Shown here piece by piece: positions 19,424 through 28,351 of a stretch of 64,000 nucleotides of DNA (the stretch's first letter is position 1; each line of letters begins with the position of its first letter). This stretch comes from Paenibacillus psychroresistens (GTDB taxonomy: Bacteria > Bacillota > Bacilli > Paenibacillales > NBRC-103111), in the NCBI RefSeq assembly GCF_009728935.1, contig NZ_CP034235.1:2022001-2086000 (forward strand), written 5' to 3'. The position numbers were made by a program, and so were the translations under genes. The notes below the pieces were generated by a model. That model had not been told where the DNA came from. It did no database searches and was given only the letters and a program-made list of their open reading frames with translations.

Positions 19424-20407
19424 CTAATCTAAAGCTTGCTGCTTCGTACAAGCTTCATCAATAAGTTGTTTGGCTTCTTCCAAACGTGAAGCCTTGAATA
19501 AATGATCGGCTAATTCTTCAAGTATTTCAAGCTCTTTCAAGGCAGCAACATTAATTAATAGTTCCCGGCTATCCTCACCAAACTGTGCTTGAATGAATTT
19601 GCTTATAAACTTTCGAGCTTCTTCAATCTTTCCTTCAATCTTACCTTCAATTTTACCTTCAATCTTTCCTATCTCTAAACCACGTAATTCACCATCTTTT
19701 TCCCACTGTGTTTGTAGCTCCATAATCTTTTCTCCCTCCTTTGAATCAAGCATTTGTAGTTCTTCACGTAATTCTATGTTTTCTTTTACATCCAATATTA
19801 AATAAGTATCAAAAAATCCAGCGAGTAAATGCATTCTTGCTGGGTCTAGTTCCAAACGTACCAGCATCAGTAAAAATTCTTTTTTTACCTGTACCTTCTC
19901 TTTTTTAGTATATCCCATTTTACTCAATAACGCAGCAGCTATTGGATTAGTGCTTTTAATAAAATCACGCCAATTTTGCTTGCGCAATTCAATCGTGTGA
20001 AAGCGATAGTTGAGTACCTCGAAAAACGGAAAGCCCCAATTGAAAGTATTAGGTTCTTCTTTATTCTGGTCATAGCTAAATAGTGCAATAGGTAAGATTT
20101 GACAACGATATTTCTCGTACAAGCGGCTTGAATAAATAAACATTCGTTCCGCAAATTCTTTTTGATAGTACGATTGAGTTTCTACATGAACAATAACCAA
20201 TACTTCCTCTCCATGCATAATTCCCTGAGCTAATATGTCTACCTTTCGTCGTTCTCCGACCACTAAATCCGTGAAAATTTCCTCTGACAAAAAGGTAAGC
20301 TGCTCAAAATCAATCGCTTTATAAGCTTGAGGGAAGAACAGCTGCAGAAATTCTTTGAAAAAGGTCTGAATTAATTCTTTGAAAAGTCGATCATGATCAA
20401 TACTCAT
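19424..20407 (-). CDS. Rpn-family PD-(D/E)XK nuclease / putative transposase
   Basis: 327 residues. The N-terminus (FKELIQTFFKEFLQLFFP) and the nuclease core, VDILAQ followed by VIVHVETQS, fit the Rpn (recombination-promoting nuclease, YhgA-like transposase) family with its Asp and Glu-x-Gln metal ligands. A Glu/Lys-rich linker has four copies of a GKIE unit, and the last 50 residues resemble DUF4351. No inverted repeats or target duplication flank it, so it is annotated as a host-encoded Rpn gene rather than an insertion sequence. The family acts on DNA; its host role is uncertain. Confidence 0.85.
   Translation of the reverse strand: MSIDHDRLFKELIQTFFKEFLQLFFPQAYKAIDFEQLTFLSEEIFTDLVVGERRKVDILAQGIMHGEEVLVIVHVETQSYYQKEFAERMFIYSSRLYEKYRCQILPIALFSYDQNKEEPNTFNWGFPFFEVLNYRFHTIELRKQNWRDFIKSTNPIAAALLSKMGYTKKEKVQVKKEFLLMLVRLELDPARMHLLAGFFDTYLILDVKENIELREELQMLDSKEGEKIMELQTQWEKDGELRGLEIGKIEGKIEGKIEGKIEEARKFISKFIQAQFGEDSRELLINVAALKELEILEELADHLFKASRLEEAKQLIDEACTKQQALD
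19625..19670 (-). repeat. 12-base tandem repeat inside the Rpn gene
   Basis: About four imperfect copies of a CTTCAATCTTAC-like unit (plus strand) encode GKIE repeats. The period is a multiple of three, so copy-number change would keep the frame. Confidence 0.7.
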
Positions 20408-20430
20408 CCATTCTCCTCCTTATTAAAACG

Positions 20431-20476
20431 CAAAAAAGCACCAGCCAAGACGTAAAGAATACGTTTGGCGGTGCTT
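20431..20476 (-). terminator. Intrinsic terminator of the alpha-galactosidase gene
   Basis: On the minus strand, AAGCACC-GCC-ACGT pairs with ACGT-GGC-GGTGCTT, with small mismatches and a short loop, and is followed by TTTTTGCGTTTT. Confidence 0.85.
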
Positions 20477-20505
20477 CCGCTGTGTGAATTATATCATTTT
20501 CAAGC

Positions 20506-22698
20506 CTAAGCGTAAACTTTAAAATGGAAGGTGATGCTCTGATAATCACCCTTTAAATCAGGGATCGACAGTCCAGCATACATGAGCTCATCACCGTTAT
20601 AGATCAGTTCACTGCCCTCTAAAGTATAGCTTTTAGCAGGATCAAGCCCTTTTAAACGCAGCCTGCGTAAGGGACCATTGGGAATAGCGAGTGTACGCAC
20701 ATACACGGCATACGTTTCGGAAAGATCTTGGGCCACAAATTGCCAAGCCGTTTCATTGCCTTCAAATGGATTTAGCAATCGATAAAACTCGCCTTGCTGA
20801 ACCAACATTCGAATGTTTTTGTACTCGATGACTTGCTGAAGCGCAATTGCTTTATCCGCTTCTTCCATTTTGGAGAGGTCAAGCTCATAGCCAAAATTCC
20901 CAGACATCGCAACATGTCCGCGAGTGAGTATAGGAGTATTACGTTCAACCTGATGGTTAGGTACAGCTGAAATATGACTGCCCATTGAGCTGGCAGGATA
21001 CACTAAGCTCGTACCGAATTGAATTTTTAAGCGTTCAATCGCATCTGTATCATCACTTGTCCAGGTTTGTGGCATGTAATAAAGCATTCCAGCATCATAA
21101 CGGCCGCCACCACCGGAGCAGCTTTCGAAGAGAATAGCTGGAAATTCACTCGTGATTCGTTCCATAACCTTGTATAAACCAAGCATATAGCGATGAGCCG
21201 TTTCACGTTGACGTTCAGCAGGCAACAAGGCTGAGCCAATCTCCGTCATATTACGGTTCATATCCCATTTTACATAGGTAATCGGCGCACTAGAGAGGAT
21301 GCTTGCTAACTGCCCATAAATCGCTTCTTGCACATCGTTGCGTGAAAAATCAAGAATCAATTGATTGCGGGCTACTGTACGTCTCCGATTGGGGACATGC
21401 AAGCACCAATCTGGATGAGCTCGATATAAATCACTGTCAGGGGAGATCATTTCCGGTTCAAACCATAATCCAAAGCTTAGCCCTAATTTATTCACACGTT
21501 CAGCAATGGTTGTTAGTCCACCTTGTAACTTATCGCTATTAACAAACCAATCGCCAAGCGAGCTTTTATCATTATTTCGTTTACCGAACCATCCGTCATC
21601 TAATACGAATAACTCAATCCCCAATTCACTGCCAGCACGAGCAATTTTCTCTAATTTATCGGCATCAAAGTTGAAGTAAGTCGCTTCCCAGTTGTTAATC
21701 AGGATAGGTCTGGCTTTATCACGGAATTCTCCGCGGCACAAGCGGGTACGGTATAGCTTGTGAAAGGTCCTAGACATTCCGCCTAATCCCTCATGAGAAT
21801 AAACCATAATCGCTTCAGGAGATTGGAATGACTCACCTGGTTCAAGCAGCCAATTGAAATCAAAGGGATTAATCCCAATCGAAACTCGCGTTGTCGAGAA
21901 CTGGTCCACTTCAGCTATACCAAGAAAGCTGCCGCTATAAACTAGATTAAAGCCATAAACCGCGCCATGATCCTCCGTAGCATCAACAGAAGCTAGTGCA
22001 ATAAATGGATTATGCTGATGACTGCTCGAGCCTCGGCGACTTTCTATGGATTGCATACCTGGTCTTAAAGCAGCTCGTGAAATATGACGTTCTCTGGTCC
22101 AAGCTCCATTCAAATGAATTAAGTCATAGTCAGCTTGTCCGAAATCAACGCTAGCGCTTAAAATTCTTAATACTTGAACAGCGTCATTGCTTCTATTAAC
22201 TAGCTTTACTGAACGTGAGATGGCATTGTGATCGCGAAATACGGTATAAGAGAGCAGCAGCTGTAGGCCTGCAACGCTATCTTCAACTAAAATTTCTAAT
22301 GTTTCTGCCTCTGAATCATCCTCTGTATATACCGCAGGCAGTCCATCCAAGCTGGGTTTTCCAGATTTCACTTCATGGGAAACATACAAAAATTCACTAA
22401 CTGTGCTGCCATTTGTAAGCTGAACCTGATAGGCTGGAGCGCGAAAATCACTGGTTCCATAACCTGGATATTCTTGCGGTAGTGTATCCAAAGAGAAGGT
22501 TTCATCCTCCGGATAAGGTGTTGGACTAAATGAAGGTCTCCAGGTTTTCCCGAGTAAACGATCGGATAAAGCACCATTTAATTTCTTTCCCCAATAAAGA
22601 TGAGCCAAGTAACCTTCTTTAACGATGCCTATGGCATAACTAACATCTTGGGACTGTAAATGAAAAATACGCGTTATAGGATTAAACTGAATAGCCAA
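20506..22698 (-). CDS. Alpha-galactosidase, GH36
   Basis: 730 residues from a proposed TTG start at 22698, about 8 bases after GAAGGGTG; an in-frame ATG at 22728 would add 10 residues. An N-terminal beta-supersandwich is followed by a catalytic barrel with LFVLDDGWFG, YVKWDMNRN (nucleophile Asp near 479) and TWTSDDTDAIE (acid/base Asp near 549), plus ESCSGGGGRYD. The two Asp positions are one off the residues I recall for the Geobacillus stearothermophilus enzyme (478 and 548), which supports the TTG start. It hydrolyses alpha-1,6-galactosides such as melibiose and raffinose. No signal peptide is present, so it acts on imported sugars. Confidence 0.93.
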   Translation of the reverse strand: MAIQFNPITRIFHLQSQDVSYAIGIVKEGYLAHLYWGKKLNGALSDRLLGKTWRPSFSPTPYPEDETFSLDTLPQEYPGYGTSDFRAPAYQVQLTNGSTVSEFLYVSHEVKSGKPSLDGLPAVYTEDDSEAETLEILVEDSVAGLQLLLSYTVFRDHNAISRSVKLVNRSNDAVQVLRILSASVDFGQADYDLIHLNGAWTRERHISRAALRPGMQSIESRRGSSSHQHNPFIALASVDATEDHGAVYGFNLVYSGSFLGIAEVDQFSTTRVSIGINPFDFNWLLEPGESFQSPEAIMVYSHEGLGGMSRTFHKLYRTRLCRGEFRDKARPILINNWEATYFNFDADKLEKIARAGSELGIELFVLDDGWFGKRNNDKSSLGDWFVNSDKLQGGLTTIAERVNKLGLSFGLWFEPEMISPDSDLYRAHPDWCLHVPNRRRTVARNQLILDFSRNDVQEAIYGQLASILSSAPITYVKWDMNRNMTEIGSALLPAERQRETAHRYMLGLYKVMERITSEFPAILFESCSGGGGRYDAGMLYYMPQTWTSDDTDAIERLKIQFGTSLVYPASSMGSHISAVPNHQVERNTPILTRGHVAMSGNFGYELDLSKMEEADKAIALQQVIEYKNIRMLVQQGEFYRLLNPFEGNETAWQFVAQDLSETYAVYVRTLAIPNGPLRRLRLKGLDPAKSYTLEGSELIYNGDELMYAGLSIPDLKGDYQSITFHFKVYA

Positions 22699-22792
22699 TA
22701 CAACCACACCCTTCGTCATTTCATGCATGCATCTTCAAATAATAATAAAGTATGCACAGTTCTACAATGGTTTAAAACATGGATTATATGGC

Positions 22793-22821
22793 TTTAACTC
22801 ATATTTTACAACGGTTATACT
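22793..22821 (+). promoter_or_regulatory. Predicted sigma-A promoter of the DUF1801 gene
   Basis: TTTAAC (22793-22798), a 17-base spacer, TATACT (22816-22821), 35 bases upstream of the start codon. Confidence 0.55.
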
Positions 22822-22856
22822 AGAATAAAATAGCAAATGGGGGGTATGAAGTAGAA

Positions 22857-23246
22857 ATGACGATTAATCCGCAAGTAGTTGAATTCCTAAACAAACTCGA
22901 GCATCCCTTGAAAAAAGAAATAGAGGTAGTCAGAAATATTATTCAAAGTGCGAATCAACAATTGACTGAACATATTAAATGGAATGCACCAAGCTTTTGT
23001 ATGAATAACGAGGATAGGATTACGTTTAACCTGCATGGTGATAAATTTATCCGACTAATCTTTCATTGTGGATCAAAGGTTAAAGTAAACCAATCCCAAA
23101 ATCGCTTATTTGACGATACTACAGGACTTTTGGATTGGGCGTCAACTGATAGAGCTATAGTTAAATTCACGGACATGAATGATGTGGAAGCTAAGAGAGA
23201 AAAGCTTTTAGAAATAGTAATTAAGTGGATAGAAGTGAGCTGTTAA
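22857..23246 (+). CDS. DUF1801 domain-containing small protein
   Basis: 129 residues. The pattern FLNKLEHPLKKEIEVVRNII...EHIKWNAPSF...RLIFHCGSKV fits the DUF1801/YdhG-like family, a small alpha/beta fold related to iron-chaperone-like proteins. Biochemical function is unknown. It has its own promoter, with a GGGGGG ribosome-like run rather far (about 14 bases) from the ATG, and a terminator downstream. Confidence 0.75.
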   Translation: MTINPQVVEFLNKLEHPLKKEIEVVRNIIQSANQQLTEHIKWNAPSFCMNNEDRITFNLHGDKFIRLIFHCGSKVKVNQSQNRLFDDTTGLLDWASTDRAIVKFTDMNDVEAKREKLLEIVIKWIEVSC

Positions 23247-23368
23247 GCTTTTAAATAGATATGCTGACAATTTTACAACAATATGAACGTATTAGAGTGA
23301 TTTAACCATAGTGCAAACTATTGCATTAAACTCATAATTAGTGAGTGTAAGCTATAATATTTACTGAA

Positions 23369-23403
23369 AAAGCCCCATGAAATTACTCATGAGGCTACTT
23401 TTT
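23369..23403. terminator. Bidirectional terminator between DUF1801 and nucleotidyltransferase genes
   Basis: AGCCCCATGA and TCATGAGGCT pair (one mismatch, or a G-U wobble in minus-strand RNA) around a 6-base loop, with T runs on each outer side. Confidence 0.8.
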
Positions 23404-23406
23404 TGT

Positions 23407-24198
23407 TTATCTATCTTGTAAAGGTGGTGGAGCATCGAGCCAGTTCCACTCGTTATTCTCAATAAATAGACTGACAGCTTGATCAGCGGATAAGCCCCAG
23501 TCTTGAAAGCTGCTGATTAATTCTACAAAGGCTGTGATTCGTGCTTTTGTAGGCTCTGTCAGTAATTCATTAACGAGCTGATCGTAATCAGTTGGTTTAT
23601 CGGGTGTATCGTTAACAACTCGCATTAATGATTTATGACAAGGAAACAAGATACGGTTATAGGCTAAGATCATTCTGCTTGCAAAAAGGACAACATTGCT
23701 AAGTGATTGCGATAATAAATACGGATTATTTTGTTCAATAGCTTTGATAGCAAAATAATTCCCATATAGCAGCACCTGTGCATAGAAATCGGTCAGGTTC
23801 TTTTGGCGATTTTTCTCAGGGTATTGTGTAACCTTTTCAAGTAAAGCTTCAATTCCATCTAATCTGGAAAAAACCACTTGGGAGTTAAGGAAGGAAGCCC
23901 TTGTGGGCTCACTTCCTTGATCTACAGCTAATTCTAAATAACGGAATGGAATGATTTTCCCATCGATATAACCACCTGGATATTCACAAATGGTATCGTT
24001 GTAGTAGAATAATTCATTAAGCTGCTGTCTTCTTGTAAATTCTTCATCGGTAACAATGATGACGCAATCAATATCTGAATCATCTCTTGCTATATCTTTT
24101 GCCACTGAACCAGTTAGGATGACGGCTTGAATAACGGAATCATCCTTGAACCAGTTAACTAAATTATTAATTGCAATTTGATGATGTTCTTTCATCAA
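23407..24198 (-). CDS. Nucleotidyltransferase-fold protein (minimal / aminoglycoside-type NTase)
   Basis: 263 residues. The NTase signature GSVAKDIARDDSDIDCVIIV near residue 27 carries the two catalytic Asp residues; the rest is mainly helical. The start ATG overlaps the stop of the rhamnosidase gene by four bases, so the two are translationally coupled. Family members adenylylate antibiotics, proteins or other acceptors. The substrate here is unknown, and its coupling to a glycosidase is odd. Confidence 0.75.
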   Translation of the reverse strand: MMKEHHQIAINNLVNWFKDDSVIQAVILTGSVAKDIARDDSDIDCVIIVTDEEFTRRQQLNELFYYNDTICEYPGGYIDGKIIPFRYLELAVDQGSEPTRASFLNSQVVFSRLDGIEALLEKVTQYPEKNRQKNLTDFYAQVLLYGNYFAIKAIEQNNPYLLSQSLSNVVLFASRMILAYNRILFPCHKSLMRVVNDTPDKPTDYDQLVNELLTEPTKARITAFVELISSFQDWGLSADQAVSLFIENNEWNWLDAPPPLQDR

Positions 24199-26870
24199 AC
24201 AACTTCCTTAGCAAGTGCATAAGTGAATGAATACTTACCAGAACCAAGAGTTAGTGAAACCCCCGTTTCCAATTGTTCAATAGTACTTACTCCAGTCGTT
24301 TTTTCAAGAGTTGCTCCACTCTCAAACAACTTATCTAATAAGGCATCTGGCAGATGAACCGAAGCTGTCGTATTGGCTGGCAAAGTAATGCGAACCTCCA
24401 TTGCAGCGGCTCCGTCCACACGTCGCCATTCGGTATGAATTAAGCCATACATAGATTCGAGATCTAGTGCTGCCCAATCGAGTCCAGGTCCTGGGTGAGG
24501 TTTAATATAAATGTGTTTATAACCCGGAGCAGCTTCATCTGTATCCAAGCCTGCGACATAACGATACAACCAATCACCAATCGCACCATAGGCATAATGA
24601 TTAAAGGAGTTCATATCCTCGCTCCAAAAGCTGCCGTCTTCTTTAATGCCATCCCAATGCTCCCAAATGGTTGTTGCCCCTTTAGTAACTTGATATAGCC
24701 AAGAAGGATAATCGGTTTGAAATAGGAGCTTATAGGCAGCTTCTGTATTCCCGGTTTGGCTAAGCACAAGATTTAAATAAGGAGTTCCGACAAATCCTGT
24801 CGTTAAATGATGCTTGCTTTCTTCAAGCAGCTGCAATAGCTTCTTAACTGTCCGTTCCTTAGCTGTGCCCTCTACAAGCTCGAACATTAATGCAAGTAGT
24901 GTTGAGGTTTGGGTATTCACTGAGAGCCTACCGGATGGTGTGACAAATTCTTGCTGAAAAGCTTCCAAGATTTTGGCATGTAGATTGCTATAAAGCAGAT
25001 AATCCTCGTTTTTGTGTAAAATATTAGCTGCTTTTGCAAGTAAAGAAGTCGAGTAAGCATAAAAAGCAGTTGCGATGAAATCGCGGTCTGTGGCACCGAT
25101 GTAGTCACCAGGTTTGGAGTCCAAGCCCAGCCAATCGCCAAAATGAAAGCGTGTATTCCAGAGGTATTCATTATCGCCCTGAGCGCGCATATATTCTACC
25201 CACGCTTTCATGCTCGTATATTGCTGCTCAAGAATTCGAGTATCTCCATATGCTAGATAAACGGTCCATGGACATATTACAGCGGCATCTCCCCAAGCAG
25301 CTGAAGAGTGGTTCTCCTCATCAAGTACATGTGGTATTACAAAAGGAACTCCGCCAGATTCTAATTGATCTGCAGCCAAATCACGCAACCATTTCGTGAA
25401 GAATGGAGCAACATTCATTAATTGTGTGGATGTGCGTATAAACATTTGCGCATCACCTGTCCAGCCTAAGCGCTCATCCCGTTGAGGGCAATCTGTTGGT
25501 ACATCAAGGAAATTGCCCTTTTGTCCCCAGAGGATATTGTGCTGCAATTGATTGATTAAAGGATCCGAGCATTGAAATGAACCCGTAGATTCCATGTCGG
25601 TATGTAGGACAACAGCTATGAAATTCTCCAACTGAATATTCTCGCCAAACCCAACCAGCTTTACATAACGGAAGCCCTGAAAGCTGAAATGGGGTTCATA
25701 GGTTTCTTGACCCTCGCCTTTGAGTGAATATAGGATGGCTTGCTTCGCTTTTCGTAAATTAGCCGTATAGAAATTGCCTGCTTGATCCAAGACTTCAGCA
25801 TGCTGAATCGTAACTTCTTGCCCTGCAGAGCCTTGAATAGTGAAGCGAACCCAACCTACCAGATTTTGTCCGAAGTCGATTACCGTTTCTTCAGCAGGAG
25901 TAATGATTAATTCGATGGGCTGTAATTCTTCTATTTTACGAACAGGTTCGTTCTCTTGCGCAACTAGAATAGCTTTAGAGTGCTCGATAATTTCAGCTGC
26001 AACCCAGTCTTGTGCATCATAAGCAGCAGTGCTCCAATTGGCTTTTTCCAAACGCGCATCGTAGGTTTCTCCATGATACAGTTCAGACATTAAGATCGGA
26101 CTAGACGAAACTGTCCACTGCGAATCTGTAGTAATGATATCTTCATGACCATCTACGTATTGAATATTAAGCTGCATAAGGAGCGCGGTTCGATTTCCCC
26201 AAATATTACTCTGATCCTGCCATGCAAGATTACCTTTGTACCAGCCATTTCCGAGCAACGCACCAACTGCATTATCTCCTGCTGCCAGTAAATCGGTCAC
26301 ATCGTAGGTCTGATATTGGAGTCGATGCTTATAGCTGGTCCAGCCCGGTGTGAAATAACGGTCGCCGACTCTATGCCCATTAAGCTCAAGCTCGTATAGC
26401 CCCAAGCTGGTCGCATAAATTCTTGCACTCTTAATAGGCTTACTAATAATGAATTTCCGACGCAATAACGGACTAATTTCTGATTCTGTAGGAAATTGTG
26501 CAAGTGGGGCACTAATCCATTCTGCCTTCCAGTCGCTTGCTGCCAATAATCCCATTTCCCAAAAAGCGCTTTCAGACCACTCCGATGCTCCATCTTGTTG
26601 ATCCCATACTCGTACCTGATAATAGTAGCGTTGGCTAGACTTTACAGCCAGCTCATTCAATTCCACGTGAATGGATTGATCAGATTCTACCTTACCTGAA
26701 TCCCAAATCAAGCCCTTAAGATCAGACTCAGTAAATACTTGGATTTGATAAGCGGCTTGCAGCCAGGATCGAACGTCAGACTGAATCTGCCAGCTGATTC
26801 TCGGGTTTTGCACATCAATACCAATCGGGTTCTCCATATACTCACAACGCAGTTTTTTAACATTAATCAT
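24195..26870 (-). CDS. Alpha-L-rhamnosidase, GH78
   Basis: 891 residues. The N-terminal beta domains (NPRISWQIQSDVRSW, then the GLYELELNGHRVGD sandwich) and the (alpha/alpha)6 catalytic domain with PTDCPQRDERLGWTGDAQ follow the Bac_rhamnosid architecture. The conserved acidic DER and GD residues line the active site, and a C-terminal beta-sandwich ends the protein. There is no signal peptide, so it acts on imported rhamnosides, for instance from rhamnogalacturonan or flavonoid glycosides. An AAAGGTGAG ribosome site precedes the ATG. It is divergent from an AraC regulator at 27032. Confidence 0.93.
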   Translation of the reverse strand: MINVKKLRCEYMENPIGIDVQNPRISWQIQSDVRSWLQAAYQIQVFTESDLKGLIWDSGKVESDQSIHVELNELAVKSSQRYYYQVRVWDQQDGASEWSESAFWEMGLLAASDWKAEWISAPLAQFPTESEISPLLRRKFIISKPIKSARIYATSLGLYELELNGHRVGDRYFTPGWTSYKHRLQYQTYDVTDLLAAGDNAVGALLGNGWYKGNLAWQDQSNIWGNRTALLMQLNIQYVDGHEDIITTDSQWTVSSSPILMSELYHGETYDARLEKANWSTAAYDAQDWVAAEIIEHSKAILVAQENEPVRKIEELQPIELIITPAEETVIDFGQNLVGWVRFTIQGSAGQEVTIQHAEVLDQAGNFYTANLRKAKQAILYSLKGEGQETYEPHFSFQGFRYVKLVGFGENIQLENFIAVVLHTDMESTGSFQCSDPLINQLQHNILWGQKGNFLDVPTDCPQRDERLGWTGDAQMFIRTSTQLMNVAPFFTKWLRDLAADQLESGGVPFVIPHVLDEENHSSAAWGDAAVICPWTVYLAYGDTRILEQQYTSMKAWVEYMRAQGDNEYLWNTRFHFGDWLGLDSKPGDYIGATDRDFIATAFYAYSTSLLAKAANILHKNEDYLLYSNLHAKILEAFQQEFVTPSGRLSVNTQTSTLLALMFELVEGTAKERTVKKLLQLLEESKHHLTTGFVGTPYLNLVLSQTGNTEAAYKLLFQTDYPSWLYQVTKGATTIWEHWDGIKEDGSFWSEDMNSFNHYAYGAIGDWLYRYVAGLDTDEAAPGYKHIYIKPHPGPGLDWAALDLESMYGLIHTEWRRVDGAAAMEVRITLPANTTASVHLPDALLDKLFESGATLEKTTGVSTIEQLETGVSLTLGSGKYSFTYALAKEVV

Positions 26871-27031
26871 CCTATTTACTCACCTTTCAAAATTAGATTT
26901 ATTAACCTCTAAGAAGGTATACCATTCTTGTTGTTTCCCTTATAATTATAGAAGATATTCTGTTGTTTTAACTGGGCAAAAAGGACATTTTATGCGTGTG
27001 ATAATGACAACTAAGTATTGGAGAACTGGGA

Positions 27032-27898
27032 ATGAAGCCATCAAAGGAAACTTTGAAAGAAGATATTTTTATTAAAGATCAACTGCTCCTATACGTTAAT
27101 CGGGCGACAGAAACCTTTCATATGCCGCTTCATTCCCATGAATTTATCGAACTTGCTTATGTCGCAGAAGGCAAAGGATTTCATTATATTGAGAATGAAG
27201 TGCAACGTATCCACAAAGGTCAGCTGCATGTCATCCCTATCGGGGTCTCCCATGTTTTTCGGCCCAACTCCACCGATGCTTTGAAGGATCCACTGATTGT
27301 CTATAATTGTATATTTACACGCAAACTCATAGATAGCTTGATCCCCTTCATCACAGATAAAGCCATTGCGGAATATTTGGCAGGACTTTCCGAAGAAACG
27401 CTGCCTTATTATGCCTTATTGGATGCGGATGGTGCTGTTGAAAAGCTTTTTCTAGCGCTATATCGGGAGTATTCCTTGCCTATTAGTGGCTCCTCCACCT
27501 TTTTAAATACACTTCTGATCCAGCTTATAGTAACGTTATACCGGTTGAAAAATGATAAAATTGAGACAAGCTCGAATAAACCAGCACGCTTTCTCCAGGT
27601 TCTACATTATATGGACCAGCAATTCGCGGAGGAAATCACTTTATCGCATTTGACGGATCGTTTTCAATGGAGTGAGCGACATTTGCAACGGTTATTTAAA
27701 CAGCATACGGAGCAAACCTTCAATCATTACCTGCAAAATTTACGGATCACAAAAAGCTGCGAGCTCTTAAGAAGCTCACAGCTTTCAGTTAGTCGAGTAG
27801 CAGAATCAGTGGGTTATAAAGATATTCATTCCTTTAATGTATTGTTTAAACGGATCGTCGGGAACACGCCAAGCAGCTATCGCGGTCAAATTAAATGA
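27032..27898 (+). CDS. AraC-family regulator, probably of the rhamnosidase operon
   Basis: 288 residues. The N-terminal cupin domain (FHMPLHSHEFIELAYV, VIPIGVSHVF) should bind a sugar; the C-terminal pair of helix-turn-helix motifs (about 185-288) includes RFQWSERHLQRLFKQ and GYKDIHSFNVLFKR. It is divergent from the GH78 gene across a 161-base spacer, the usual layout for a RhaS/RhaR-like local activator. That role is inferred from position. Confidence 0.9.
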   Translation: MKPSKETLKEDIFIKDQLLLYVNRATETFHMPLHSHEFIELAYVAEGKGFHYIENEVQRIHKGQLHVIPIGVSHVFRPNSTDALKDPLIVYNCIFTRKLIDSLIPFITDKAIAEYLAGLSEETLPYYALLDADGAVEKLFLALYREYSLPISGSSTFLNTLLIQLIVTLYRLKNDKIETSSNKPARFLQVLHYMDQQFAEEITLSHLTDRFQWSERHLQRLFKQHTEQTFNHYLQNLRITKSCELLRSSQLSVSRVAESVGYKDIHSFNVLFKRIVGNTPSSYRGQIK

Positions 27899-28001
27899 GT
27901 CTACAATTGCATGGAGATAAATCCTTTGTGGTTTTATCGCTGAGAAAAGTGTAATATGACAACAGAAGATTTGTTTGTATGAACCAGCTTACAATTAAAT
28001 A

Positions 28002-28183
28002 TTACAAACAGGTGCCAATAATGTTTTGATTCATCAAAGCATGTATCGGTTAAAAGGGAAGCGGGTAATAATCCCGCGCGGTCTCGCCGCTGTGAAAGTG
28101 TAGTCTTTGCTAAATGCCACTGGGAAACTGGGAAGGTTGCAAGGATGATGACGCTTAAGCCAGAAAACCTGCCTGTTTTGTAC
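28002..28183 (+). ncRNA. Cobalamin (AdoCbl) riboswitch
   Basis: All landmark blocks of a cobalamin riboswitch are in order: AGGTGCC after a P1 arm (ACAAACAGG), AAAAGGGAAGCGGG, AATAATCCCGCGCGG followed by CCGCTGTGAAAG, GCCACTGGGAAACTGGGAAGG, GATGATGACGC, and the B12 box AAGCCAGAAAACCTGCCTG (28157-28175). The closing P1 arm TGTTTTGT lies at 28174-28181. An intrinsic terminator follows 70 bases later, so B12 should switch transcription of the downstream operon off. Confidence 0.95.
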
Positions 28184-28252
28184 ACCATTAAATTCTACGA
28201 ACGATAGAAGGGTGTGTTTAGTGCATGTAGTATATCTATGTACTTTATTCAG

Positions 28253-28283
28253 CCTCTCAACGATTCCAGTTGAGGGGTTTATT
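28253..28283 (+). terminator. Riboswitch-linked intrinsic terminator
   Basis: CCTCTCAAC (28253-28261) pairs with GTTGAGGGG (28269-28277), 9 base pairs with one wobble and a 7-base loop, followed by TTTATTGTTG. It lies between the riboswitch aptamer and the start codon and is the probable expression platform. Confidence 0.8.
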
Positions 28284-28351
28284 GTTGTGTTGTTAATTTT
28301 ATTCTGGTTTTTGTTTATTATTTGCTTTATATGAGAGGAATGAATATCAAA

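Noticed and set aside
19424..20407. Rpn gene as an insertion sequence
   Set aside because: No terminal inverted repeats or target duplication; it is framed by ordinary terminators of neighbouring genes.
27934..28188. 84-codon minus-strand open frame
   Set aside because: It overlaps the cobalamin riboswitch, whose conserved blocks explain the sequence; no ribosome site is seen.
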